From: Rhyacophila brunnea
Taxonomy: Eukaryota; Arthropoda; Insecta; Trichoptera; Rhyacophilidae
Assembly: GCA_022495005.1 (NCBI GenBank)
Contig: JAGYXB010001943.1
Location: 186,001 to 250,000 of the forward strand
Direction of reading: 5' to 3'
Length of the DNA: 64,000 nt
In this document: in pieces, positions 47,700-59,123 of the stretch
Numbering within the stretch: the stretch's first letter is position 1
Layout of the letters: the number at the start of each line of letters is the position of its first letter
Notes under the pieces: model-generated
What the model was told of the DNA's origin: nothing
The model's input: only the letters and a program-made list of their open reading frames with translations
Database searches by the model: none
Made by a program: the position numbers and the translations under genes

Positions 47700-48246
47700 A
47701 ATTCTAATGGATTCAAGTTCTGTACTATTCCATTTAAGTAGTTTTTTGCGACCCGGGTTTCGCCTTTCGGCATCTTCAGGCGCCGTGTACACTCACCAAA
47801 GGTAAACACACAGACAAAAAAACTCTCTTTACTCTAGTTTATATATTAAATCAATACAATAAAGTAGATAAAAACTCCATTACCTACCTATCAAGTCAAA
47901 GGTTACAAAAAATACAATAAACAACTTATGAATAGTGTCATTAAAAAAACCTAATTAGTAAAATCCCTACTTATTAATAACAATACCCTCGATAGATAGC
48001 ATATTATAATAAATCGTCAAAACATAATAATAGATCATTATTATTTTGAACAATAAAAATAATACATTCAAGAGGTGTAAATCGTCAATTCTAAGAAAAA
48101 TATTTAATGGGGTAAACTAATGAGAATAATATTAGTCTTTAATAATACTCTTACATGGTACCTAATTTTTTTATAACATATTTTTAAACCCGGGTCGCAA
48201 AAAACGACTTAAATGGTATAGTACAGAACTTGAATCCATTAGAATT
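47700..48246. mobile_element. 547-bp element with ~65-bp terminal inverted repeats
   Basis: The left end AATTCTAATGGATTCAAGTT continues through TTTTTTGCGACCCGGGTTT, mirrored at the right by AAACCCGGGTCGCAAAAAAC and AACTTGAATCCATTAGAATT with very few differences. TA flanks both ends, as expected for Tc1/mariner-type insertion, but a 2-bp duplication is weak evidence. Interior AT-rich and non-coding. The arms' similarity implies recent activity. Confidence 0.85.
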
Positions 48247-48248
48247 TA

Positions 48249-50388
48249 AATTCAAATTCCATCAAGTACCTTCAGTCGATAGTATTAATATTAATTTACT
48301 TTTAATCAAATATATATTTTTATTCACGATTAAATTTAATCGAGAAATATATATTAAAGAATCTTAGTCATGTATTTCTCTATATGTGGTTTGAACATTT
48401 TATTATTATATTTTTTACTAACCGTATTATCAACTTCACTTGGATTTTATGTCATGTGTATTATCTGTGTTTAGCCTATCAACTAAGTAATTATTTTTTA
48501 TATTCCCTGAATAGTCAGAGACTATATATAATACACACGTGATAATATATTCTATTAAAATTTTATAGTGATCCCTGGTGGGTTTATAGTAAAGGAAAAT
48601 GGTTTCTCCATACAACGTGCTGAAACGTTAACCGATAGATTTCTCATGACCAGTTTCCAGACAGAAATGTTAAAATTATATTGGTGTTCTCTGCTTACTT
48701 TCCGAGACAATCAAATTTAAATATGCCATTATCGGTCATCGTATTTGCTTTAAAAATCGACAACCGTATCTTTGACAGAGTTATATGTTTAACTATTGTT
48801 GTATTAACCAGCATGAAATACGAAATAAAAATATATAACATTTCACATATTATTTAAGTTACCTACATATAACATTTTACGGGTATGATATCTATGTATA
48901 TTTTCACAACTAAAACGGATGAATTATTTATTACTAAACATCAATTTATTGTAGAATATAAATTTTAAAATATTTAAACAAAAGGAGTTGCATATTATTC
49001 TTATACTTTTCTATAAACATCACCATATTATAACGTTCCAGTTTGACGCCATTTCTGTATGCAAATAATTCAGTAAGAAAACAGCCCATTAGGGTTTATG
49101 TATATCCTATTATAATGGTCCCCCTTTTCCATAATTTTCTTATATTTATGATCTATCTATAATCTATATAGAAGAAAATTATCTTTAACATATTATTCGA
49201 TTCAAATATATAAAACAAATACATAGATTAGTCATTTAAAAGCTTAAAAAAATATATTTTACTCAATCCATTTATTATTCAGAATTAAGACAAAACTCTC
49301 TTTTTAGTCAGTTTTTACGTATTGTAAACATTTTTTGAGGAAACGTGGAACGGTGGCTATTATTATCTTTGGTCATTTACTCAGAACACTATTATTGATT
49401 TTATTGCAATGTATTAAATTGTTTTCACAATCAAATATTTTATAAGTTATAATAAACAATAAAAATTTGAAACACCGGGTTATGTAAACTGGTCGATCGA
49501 ATACTTGGAATATTTCTTAAGTCGGGAAACAAGCATTCTTCACCCGAAAATATTTCGTGAAGAGGGGACGAAAACTTTTTCTTGGCAAATATTTGTCAAC
49601 TTAGGGGAGACAAATTCGTGCTAGTATGCAAAATATTTCCTTTCGTTCACAAAATATTTTTTTTATACAAAACTTAATTGACTCAAGTCATAGGTTCTGA
49701 TAATCATCATCAGCCAGAGCTAATACACTGCTGCAAACTGATTCCATATCATTCATTTGGTCCCGGGCGTTCATTGCTATGCAAGAGTTTGAACAACAAA
49801 AGAAATTTTATTAACTAGTAGTATAAAATAACAATAAAATATAATATTTTTTTACATTGATGCATTGATAGGTGGCGGCGATTACTTGTGTACAGGCACC
49901 ATCTTTTCAGGTCTGATTTAATCGTTTCTTTATGACATATGTATTTTTTATAATTTTGTATAATCATCATTAAGTTCAGTTATTTGACTGCCTATCTATA
50001 TATTAAGTACAATAATTAATACAATTTGTCGTTTGTCGTGTCGTTTTTTTTAAGAAAAAGTTTATATCATAACATAAATGCTTTCACTCCTTTAAAAGTC
50101 GAACATCTTTCGTAATCTAAATGGTCAATGTGTATAGTAATTGTTAAAAAAAACTATTCTTTTTTAAACAATCAAATCTCAAGGTTTATTTTAGAAATAT
50201 TTGTAAATTTAATGACTTGTGAAATTAACTGATTAAGTGTATATACAATTTTGATAAAATTATTAATTCTATGAAATTCGCTGCAAATATAATAATTTAC
50301 TTATTTAACAATAAGTATGAATACATAATTTCAGCTTTATTTTCATTTTGTATTTAGGCTTCATCTAATGCCTTGTTCACATGGCGCT
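48249..50388. other. 2.1 kb AT-rich intergenic DNA, possible LINE terminus
   Basis: TAATCATCATCAGCCAGAGC at 49,701-49,720, followed by ACACTGCTGCAAACTG, resembles the minus-strand 3' terminus of lepidopteran RTE-like LINEs, (ATC)n then CAGCC...CACTGCTG. No coding tail is visible. The rest is featureless. Confidence 0.4.
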
Positions 50389-50590
50389 TTGCGATTCGCG
50401 CGTAAAAATCGCGTGAATTTCAGGTACATGTGACTTCATTGAACCGTAAAAATGCATTCGCGCCGTGACAATTGTCGCGCGACAAGCGCAAGCGATCGCT
50501 AGACTCTCGACATAGCGGCGTTTCCATTCAAAAGTGAATTACGACCGTCGAGCGCCCGAGCGCGACATTTTATATGGCTACTCCAAAATA
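50389..50590. other. CpG-rich block with 14-bp palindrome
   Basis: GCGATTCGCGCG, TTGTCGCGCGACAA (perfect palindrome at 50,472-50,485) and GAGCGCCCGAGCGCG give very high CpG density in AT-rich surroundings. The beginning GTTCACATGGCGC recalls MITE ends, but no mirrored end was found. Confidence 0.45.
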
Positions 50591-51427
50591 AATCACGTCA
50601 CCTATCTATTAAAGTGCCGAGAATAGATATTGCAAGTTATCACAAAATACAAAATCTCATAGAAACCGAGTAATACATTCGAGTTGTCGGGCTTTTTGTT
50701 GCACTCGCGTTTGTTTTTTATGCCAATTTAAAAATGAATTACGTCACCTGGCTTGTTCATTGCCAAATGGAACGCGCTATCTGGGCGGAGCACAGTGATG
50801 TTTTGGTACTACTTTGGTACAATTTGGTATAGCAAACATTATGATAATTTATAATATTTTCAATGAATTTAGCGCGAGTTTTAATTACTATCATATTTAA
50901 ATGCTATTGTATCAATTATTTGTAATGATTATAGTGACTTCAAAGGTTTTTATGTAAACAAAAAATTGTCGTAAAGAATGAAAACAATTGCATAAGTATG
51001 TGGTGAATACAAAATGATACAACTACATTTAAAAAAAAATCGTAAATACAATATGTACATGGTTTTGATGCAAAATAGTATTCCGCTCGGTATGGTAAAT
51101 AATTAAATCATCACAGAAAGAGCTATCCATGATTTTCCAATTGTCCGGTCAAACTCATTCCATTCAACTTATTTCCAACTTATGAAATTATTTCATATGT
51201 TCAATAGTCAGTTCATTGGCTCGTGTCCAAACTATGATTACTTTTTGCCTTTCTTTGAACCCATTTCCTTTCAAATAACTATTCGACAAAGTCCTGTCTA
51301 ATACAATGAGGCGGACTATTATTTTTAATACCTACGTGAAATGCTGTTGGTAAGCCTTTTATAAATGATTACATTTTATATTTGAGCGAATATTGATATA
51401 ATAAGTAACTGAATATATTGGTGTTTA
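50591..51427. other. intergenic DNA, no feature seen
   Basis: Mixed composition. No ORF, RNA or repeat recognised. Confidence 0.45.
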
Positions 51428-51618
51428 TAGCGGCATGACTTCGAAAAGAGACCCACATATGGCGTGACCCACACTGGATGCCACAAGCGCTATGTAGACA
51501 GATTAGGATTTAACACTATGTTTAGCAGCGTGATTTTGAAAAGAGACCCATAGATGGCGCTGCCTATTGACTGGACGCCCCAAGCATTGTGTAGACGGAT
51601 TCGAATTTAACTCTATGT
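51428..51618 (+). repeat. 95-bp tandem duplication
   Basis: Two units, each beginning TAGCnGCnTGA and containing GAAAAGAGACCCA, ATGGCG, a CnCAAGC word, TGTAGAC and TTTAAC, lie head to tail with period about 95 bp and roughly 80 percent similarity. Probably U3 enhancer-like repeats of the LTR described next. Confidence 0.8.
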
Positions 51619-52010
51619 TGACTACGTAATTGATATCTCTCGCAGATCTCTCACAGTCTTACAGCCAGTCAGTTTCGTCTGATTAGTTCTAACCCTTTTG
51701 ATCATACATGTCCTCTAATTTGAGATTAAGCACCTTACACTATCGAGATTTGTTTCAAATGGTAAGTATGGTATCTAGTTGTCAAATGTGATACCTACCT
51801 GAACTGAACTAATCCTTTGGCAAGTTCATTTGGTTATTTGGTCGAGCGAGTCATCTTATCGTGTTAATCTATTTTCGTGTACTGTTTGAAGTATTCTCTA
51901 TTAGTGTTGATTCATCTCTGTGAACTCAGAATAAATACTAAAACCGGAAGTGTTACTACTTTATAAATACTATAACAGACTACTGGCGACCAACGTGGGT
52001 CTAAAGTGCT
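51619..52010 (+). mobile_element. probable LTR-retrotransposon LTR end with primer-binding site
   Basis: An AATAAA at about 51,930 is followed, about 50 nt on, by TGGCGACCAACGTGGG (about 51,986-52,001), the form of a primer-binding site just inside a 5' LTR of insect Ty3/gypsy-like elements. The preceding 95-bp tandem repeat would be in U3. No gag or pol frame follows and the second LTR is absent, so this would be a truncated remnant. The 5' LTR boundary cannot be set. Confidence 0.4.
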
Positions 52011-52089
52011 TCTATGATATAAATAAATTAAACCATTCTATATGTTTGATATTATATAATTTTAAAATTGGTACCTAGTTAATATTTTT

Positions 52090-52483
52090 TTGTGTTAATC
52101 TTCTTCTTCTTTGGCCATGTCCGCCATTTAGCTGGAGCATAATATGGTCTATATCACACCGCACCTCAAAAAATCGTTGTTGCTAGCCAATCTTCTTGCG
52201 TCGTTCTAGGTCATACCAGCATATCGTAGTTTTGCCATATATACTCTATAAATAGTATTTAGCAACTTTCCAGAACGCCAGAATCAAGTTGGCTTGAATA
52301 ATAGGCTAGCCAAGTTGAGATTCTCTTCTGGCATCAGCAGCACATGGTAGAGCCAGGTCTAACGTTGCCTCTTCACTATTAGCGCTATGAGAGGCTGCTT
52401 GGTGCGTTATCTTAGTTTCTCGTATCTTTCGCAAACATAATTCGCACCGTGAGTGTAAAACCAACGCATCTGCAAAATGCATA
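52090..52483 (-). pseudogene. minus-strand coding fragment sharing a motif with the next feature
   Basis: At 52,400-52,473 the minus strand reads ADALVLHSRCELCLRKIRE, nearly the same as the plus-strand frame at 52,666 onward. Downstream on this strand the frame is soon lost. CTTCTTCTTCTTTGG at 52,099 (plus) could be the (GAA)n tail of a minus-strand LINE. Family not recognised. Confidence 0.4.
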
Positions 52484-52554
52484 TTTTGGATATATTAGGG
52501 TTTGAAGTCTTCGTTTTGTTAGGAGAAATAGATTTTCTAAAAAAAACATAATAT

Positions 52555-52773
52555 TTGGTTTATATCAACATTATATTGCATGTTCTTTCAGTTATTTCAC
52601 TTTTACATGATCAGGTTCACGACTTCTGCAGTTGTTTTGCATTTAATCTCAAAATTGAAAAATTTGCAGATACGTTGGTTTTACACTCACGGTGCGATTA
52701 TGTTCTCGAAATTCTCCGACATTTCTTAAATAAGTATTTTGCTTCAGAAGCTTGTGGTAACATGTTAGAGTGA
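52555..52773 (+). pseudogene. 72-codon ORF with conserved-looking C-terminal half
   Basis: The last half reads FADTLVLHSRCDYVLEILRH then FLNKYFASEACGNMLE. Its first part is repeated, inverted, at 52,400-52,473, with differences that preserve A-D-x-L-V-L-H-S-R-C. Protein-level conservation between two inverted copies suggests a once-coding sequence, perhaps a transposon protein. I do not recognise the family and name no function. Confidence 0.4.
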
Positions 52774-53259
52774 TTGAAATAAAAAACACTATTATTAAAA
52801 CCAATTTTATACGTATATCTTTATCTGGATCTAAATGATCAGTAAAAATATTTTTTTAAGACAATACGATTACAAAATTCAATTATTCTTTGTTTTTCGC
52901 AAAGATTGGGATTTTTTTAATTGAGATTGTCCGATGTGACAGATTTTACATTTGTGTCGCCGGTTACCCACAATAAGTCAGTCATTCTAGCTTCCGATAA
53001 TTATTTTCTATATCAAATAAACCACTCGATAGGCCTGAAAATGTCTTGATTTGATTCGACTGTAATTTTAAAAGTCTTACCTTACCTTAGAAATACTCTT
53101 CCCTAATCTCTCTAATATATACACAAATTTGGTTCAGACGTAAGTTATGTCAAAAAATAATTCAATATTGATTCTTTTCAAGATGTGATATTAAGGTTAT
53201 AAAGTATTTCTGTAAAAAGGATGACAATACCACGGTGGTTGTTTTCTTCGGGTAGGGCC
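52774..53259. other. AT-rich intergenic DNA
   Basis: Nothing recognised. Confidence 0.5.
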
Positions 53260-53700
53260 GTAAAACGTACAATCTGTGTTTACGGCTAGAAACTTTTGAT
53301 CGAAATCGGATATGGTTTTTGTTTTTAAGCGGCTCAAACACCTTGTAGGTGCGCGAAAGCCTCCATCGCCCCGATGTGCATTGTTAGCGAAACAACTTTC
53401 CCGGAAGTTCCGATACGGCGGCTTCGGTTTTCAGTTGCCGATCTCGGGGATAAACACGGCAAAACTTTCGCGAACATTTATGCCACAATTTTACAACGCC
53501 GATAAAAATAAATTGTAAAAGCAAAGTGGGTAGTCCCCGACCCGGCCGGGCTATTCGGCACAAAAGAAAATGAGGTAATTTTCTTCTTTTCCTTTCATTG
53601 TTCGGTGGCCGGTGAGATATTTTATTGCCGCGGAGAGGCCGCGGGGAGCAAGGGGGTTTCTCCCTGAGGTATTCGTGTCGTGCCTCTTTTAACCTACCCC
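53260..53700. promoter_or_regulatory. unique GC-raised block (possible regulatory element)
   Basis: About 440 bp of high-complexity, G+C-raised sequence, including GGCCGCGGGGAGCAAGGGGG. An ORF at 53,312-53,518 (basic, 68 codons) covers half of it but has no domain. No repeat partner in the window. Either a conserved non-coding element or a decayed exon. Function unproven. Confidence 0.25.
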
Positions 53701-55559
53701 TGGTTAACCCTTATCGAGCTTATCATTCATATTTGAGAACATCTCCTCTGAGATTATCTTGTGAAAAACATCGGTATTTCGATGAAAACCTTTTATGGCA
53801 ATAAAAAGAAACCGACGGGTTATTGGAACAGTGGTATTCTGGTAGGTACTACAATATTTATATTTCCATTTAGATATTCGTTGACAATACATTTTTTGCT
53901 TATAATATTTTCCCTCGAGATATCATAGTACAGATTAACTTCGATGATAGAATGTTAAGTAGTCAGATAAATTTAATGTCTGTACCCTTTAATAGTGTTA
54001 ACTCTATTTTTTTAAACTTTATTATCGGTTTTAAGGTGAAAATTATACCGAAGGTTATCAATTGATAATAAAGATAATGTAAAGACATTACTTATAAACT
54101 AAACTACTTAAACTTATGGAAGTGAAATAGAATAGGGAACCGGAGGGTAGGTTGGTTTGATTCCCAAATGAATTACTCAGAATTTGGCGCGTGAATGAAA
54201 TGAACCCTGGTTTTATTATCTCCTTCCAAATAAATATTAATTTAATTATTACAGGTAAGTTTACAGATTATAATTAAGATGCGTGAAATCATGAGTATGC
54301 GTTCTGATGGATTACGAGTTTGATCGGGCGAAGCGAAACGATAACCTTACGGTGGAATCTTTGGTAACTGAATGACGATGTTGCTTTCTTCTACTGAGTG
54401 TTTTAAATACTAATTCGATACAATAGAAAATGCTGTTATCAGCTCCTTGAATATTTTGATAATCATGCTTATGGGGTTTATTGTACAATGTATGATTCGT
54501 TTCGTAAATTAAAAAAAATGATTTTAATTTGAACAATTATGCAGTTTTAATAATTGCGCAAGATTGATTTTCATACAAACAACTTTTGTGAATATCAAGG
54601 TAAACTAACATAGCATTATTTCTTAATTTGAGATACTATTAATTAATTGAATTATTATATTATTTTGCTAAATTAACTTTCTGTTCAAGTTTGATTGACT
54701 CACATAAATCGCTTGTTTTGCAATTTTAACGCTTATATTTAGATAGATTTAATGCGTTTTGCAATTTTAATTATGTTGCAAGATACATTTTAGTTATAAA
54801 TTAATGGTTTCCTGCCAAGTCATGCTGGATGGTAGGGTATTCAGCCTACAAACTATTTATACCTCCCATTTCAATCCAATTGTCACTTTCGATAGCCTAA
54901 AGTGCCTTTAACATATTTATATTATTGTACTAGAATTTTGTTTTTATTTCGTTTCATAAATTATATGTTATTATTAGTATAAATTTCTGTATGGAAGTAA
55001 TTTTAGTATTTTAGTATCAGAAGAAACTGGCCATGATCGTTATTAAATTATAAGAAATAATATTACGTAGGTGTTTTGTTTTATTTTATTTAACCATACT
55101 TATGTTTTTTCTGTATTTTAAATGATATGTATATATTATTATGTTAATTAAAATAAATCATAATATTATTATATAATATGACGTATCCCATATAATTTAA
55201 AAACGATCAGGAAGGATTTCGTTGTTTAACTGAAAATTCTCGATTGATATAAAAAATACCGGCTTACAGTTATTTATAGTGGCAATTTATTGATTCCATA
55301 TATTTATTGAAGACATACAAAATACTAGCATATAATGTAATACTCTAATATTATTATATTGCTTTTGTTTTTAATTATTATACTATTTTTCCCTCAAGCT
55401 TAGTCAGTTAACATGACAACATGCATTCATATAATATTTAAGTACATTTTTTCAACTATGATTAATACATTTTTAATATTTTTATGTATATGTGACACAT
55501 GGTAATCTAGTAATGTTTTATTTTATGTTACTTTTCCCTTCTATAAAAATAATTATCCC
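53701..55559. other. AT-rich intergenic DNA
   Basis: Minus ORFs at 53,704-53,892 and 54,312-54,536 have no domains. Slightly GC-raised unique stretch at 54,130-54,240. Nothing else. Confidence 0.5.
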
Positions 55560-55830
55560 GTTTAAAGTCAGTTTTTTCACTATTCCTTGGGAATATTTCA
55601 TTCAAATTTTAAAAAATAACCCGGAAAGAAGACTATGAAATTTTTAATTATTCTGAAGGGTGGTTTTGACAGGTGAACCAACGCAGCAATTGTCTGGGGA
55701 GATTTATGCAAATCATCTCGGAATTTCGTGGGGCGGCTTTTCAAGAAAAATAAAGACCCAGATTGAATCAATTCAAAACGTCAATTGGCCAGCTTCACCG
55801 GATTGTGAGTTATATTAATGTTATCCCGGG
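55560..55830. promoter_or_regulatory. unique block with octamer ATGCAAAT (possible enhancer)
   Basis: ATGCAAAT at 55,706-55,713 is the POU-factor octamer, next to CAATTGTCTGGGG and followed by AATTTCGTGGGGCGGC. Higher complexity than flanks, no repeat partner, no ORF. Regulatory role is inference. Confidence 0.25.
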
Positions 55831-55994
55831 CCAATTAAAGTTTTTCAATTACATTTGTTCAATTCTCTAACAATGTAGAACAACATTTCTAAAATATTCA
55901 AAATAAAGTTAACTTTTTTAAAGTTTTGCAATAAGTTTATATATGATTTCCTTTCACCACTTTCCACATCTCCACAAACTTGTACACCGTAAGC

Positions 55995-56810
55995 CAGGAG
56001 TCGGCAGAAGCCGCTCTTTGTATAGAAGTTTGCGGCTCTTCAGACATAAACTCCAATTTCGTGACGAAAAAAACACTTGTTTTGATGCAATCTATTTCAG
56101 CAGCGTAGAAAAATGAAGAACAGTTTTGGTGAACGTTTTCACCAGTTTAGAACAAATAAGACTACAGTAGCTTTTATCGTATGTCTTCTCAAAATAAATG
56201 TCAATGAACTTAACTTGACACCGTTCGACAGAGATTTTGGTTCACTCCAGATACAGTTGATAGATTTCAAAAGACAAGGAACTGTAGAGCAACAAATTCA
56301 CAGATCTGACCAGTCGCTTGGAAGAACTCTAAAGAGAGAAATCCAATTTGTTTTCTTAGCACAAGTGGACAGCTATAAAACAACTGCCTAAAATAGAAAC
56401 AATAATATTTGATACATGGAATAGTTTGCCTGAAACATATGACTCGTTAAAAAAAACTAGCTTTTCGCATTATCACAATCTTTGGCACTACCTGTCATAT
56501 AAAGCGAACAAACATTTTCATCTATGAACCAAATAAAAAATAAGCTTTGAAGCAGAATAACGGATGAAAATTTACAATCATGTATTCAATTAAAAATAAG
56601 TAGCTATTTGCCAGATATAGTAAAGCGACCAAAAGCGGTGCATAGATGCCGTACTAATTATTTTTTTCAATAAAAAATCTTAAACTTCCCCCCCCCCCCT
56701 AAAATCCATATAAATTTATGTATATTCCATAGATGCGGCTCTCTGGAACCTTTTTTATCCTGTTTTCTTGACAATTTGGCTCTTCTCACTTGACAAATTG
56801 CCGACCCCTG
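55995..56810 (+). mobile_element. 816-bp hAT element with decayed transposase, 8-bp TSD
   Basis: Ends CAGGAGTCGGCAGA and AATTGCCGACCCCTG are imperfect mirror ends. Flanks CCGTAAGC (55,987-55,994) and CCGTAGGC (56,811-56,818) match 7 of 8. GCCGCTCTTTG and CGGCTCTCTGG lie near the two ends. Inside is a broken transposase C-terminal region. Confidence 0.88.
56113..56640 (+). pseudogene. hAT transposase C-terminal remnant (GTF2IRD2/ZBED-like type)
   Basis: Frame 56,113-56,391 has RFHQFRTNKT, NELNLTPFDRDFGSLQIQLI and DFKRQGTVEQQ. After a frameshift, WNSLPETYDSLKKTSF follows at about 56,420, and ITDENLQSCIQLKISSYLPD near 56,560-56,620. This order (FDxDxxxxxxxxQLI, LPExYxxLK, LTDENLxxCIxL) is that of the last ~200 residues of GTF2IRD2/ZBED5-like hAT transposases, including the hAT dimerisation region. 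Stops and shifts make it inactive. The BED finger and catalytic core are absent. Confidence 0.75.
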
Positions 56811-56818
56811 CCGTAGGC

Positions 56819-57685
56819 TTACGAACGAGAATTGCCATTCAAAGTTGTTTTGATAGTATCACTATCTCAGCAGGAAACCCAAGATCCTAGTTGTAAACTG
56901 CATGTACGAGAGCATTTACCTAAACATTTCGATTCACATTATAACTACTATGGATGAGCCAAGATTAGAATAGCCAATCTTCTGCCGTATGATGCTGCAA
57001 ATTATTATTAAATGCTACATTAGTGTCCTGTATTTCAATAAAATTGCATGTTTAACTAAAAACGAGATAATTACTTGTTGCTCAACTGACTCTTTCACAT
57101 ATTATTATAATTCAGACTTTTTACTTACTATAGATATAGAAAAATCTCAAAATTCAATATATTTCTAGATGGTACCTATTTACGTATATTATATTATTAT
57201 GATTAAAAAAATTTACAATTCACTATAAGGGCTCCAACCTAATGTTAAATAATTTAGTCGGCACTCATGTATTGCGCAAAAAGAAATATTTTCATATATT
57301 GCGATTAAGACGTACTAACGATATTTTTGTCTTTTTTTTTGACATTTCAAATGTATAACACTGATTTAAGTAAACAGTTTCTAGATCATCATCGTACATA
57401 TCGATTAAATAAAAAAAAGATTTTTCATACTTTCGAAACATTTAACATGGTTTTTTAAATCCTGTTGGTGTCAGTAGTCAAATGTCGATTTGGTATATAC
57501 GACGACAAATTTCTCATCCTTCACAAATTTTAATAAGGAACTTTCCTCGTCGAAGATAGGCCATAATGTGTTGTATCATAATATTGTATGCTCTACTCAT
57601 ACTCATAGTCTAGTGCACGCCGAGAATGCTCGTGAAATACTCTCAGTACAACACTAAATAAAATTGAACGTTCGATACGCTACAG
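56819..57685. other. AT-rich intergenic DNA
   Basis: No gene or repeat recognised. Confidence 0.5.
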
Positions 57686-57699
57686 TATATATCGTCACT

Positions 57700-57923
57700 G
57701 TTCTGGCAGAAGACACTAATTCGAAAAAATGACATATTGAGTTAATTATACCAAAATGTTCCTTATTTCAAACTTTACCGTATGGAAAAACAAACTAATT
57801 TTTATAAAATATACAATTACCTAAAAACAGTTTTCTGCAAACGCACTAAATGAAAAATTACGAAATGTTGCCTGGAAATAACAACTAATTGAGTTAGTGT
57901 TTTCTGCCAGGACCATTTTTGCT
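57700..57923. repeat. ~224-bp palindromic MITE-like unit, left
   Basis: GTTCTGGCAGAAGACACTAA at the left and GAGTTAGTGTTTTCTGCCAG at the right are mirror ends. No target duplication is evident. Same ends at 60,659-60,895. Confidence 0.6.
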
Positions 57924-58183
57924 TTTCACCTTATACTGGCAAGCGACTTAGTGTCTATATTCTCTACAATTCTACAACAATATTATGATCTGAGAGATTG
58001 ACAGAGCCTGATTAGCAATTATAAATATAGCTTTTAATCATCATAGTCCTTTTATTTATACATTTATTATTTTATAATCAAAATCGACAACAAGCCACTG
58101 ATGTATAAAATACATTAAAAAAATTATTTACATGTAGTCCAGGTGCGTTACCTAACAAGCCGTATACAAAATCATAGAGACAT

Positions 58184-59110
58184 ACTTTTGTGATTTGTCT
58201 ACTTGAAATGATAGTATACACGAAAGGTTATGGTACCAGGTCGGGAAGTGGTCGTGACTCCCAATCCTCACCTCCGTAACTTGGTACTTGATGAGAATCC
58301 CGCGCGTACATCGGATTCGTCGGAAACATATAAAGTTTGTTTTGCAATTTGTCTACCTGAGACGATAGTACATATACACGAAAAGATATAGCACCATGCC
58401 AAGGAGTCGACGTGGCTCTCACTCCTCACATCCTCGATGGGCACCGCGAACGCACCTCTGATTCACCTGCACAATATGATATACCTACACGGTCTATTTT
58501 GTAATTCGTCTACCTAAGACGATAGCAAGTAATACACGAAAAGTCACGGTAGCGGCATCGGAAGTAGTCGTGAATCCAACTCCTCACTACTTAACTTAGA
58601 ACTACAATTACACTGTGTGAGCATCTTAGTTTCGTATGTATATGAGAGATGCAGTATGACTTTGTGTATTATTTAACGCTGGCCATTGTCAAGAATATAG
58701 GCATGGTGCCATTGTATCCAGCCAGTGTATTGGTTACTTTGGTCTTAGCATCATTCTTCTTCTTCATAGTAGGAACCTCATGGCCGAAGGTCGTGACTCA
58801 TATGGGCTCCACCCCTCTGTACACCCAACTTCGTGTTCAAATTAACTACGAATTTAATATGTGCTTCTACTAACAAAGCTCACGTGACTCTTCTAACATG
58901 AAAGACGCAATTGTTTCATTTGTGATATATCTACCCGAGGCAATAGGAAACCAGGAAAGTCATGTTTCCAGTCGTAGAAGTGGTCATGCCTTTCACGAAT
59001 CACCACGTAACTTGACTACATGCACATGGTTGATTTTCTATTAAGCCACTGCTGAAACACTTTTTCGTAATAATTATGAGAGATGTAATTTATTTTATGA
59101 TTCGTCTGCA
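58184..59110. repeat. degenerate ~160-bp tandem repeat array, about six units
   Basis: Units begin near 58,184, 58,339, 58,498, about 58,650, 58,905 and 59,091 with TTTTGTAATTCGTCTACC-like sequence. The clearer units continue ACGATAGTAnATACACGAAA, GTGGTCGTGACTCC and CTCCTCAC. Spacing of the clear units is 155-160 bp. On the minus strand several units show CAGGTAGAC, which looks like a splice donor, and similar but broken short frames (LSSQVDKLQN). The last unit is cut by the hAT MITE at 59,124. Confidence 0.75.
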
Positions 59111-59123
59111 AGAGCCATATGCA

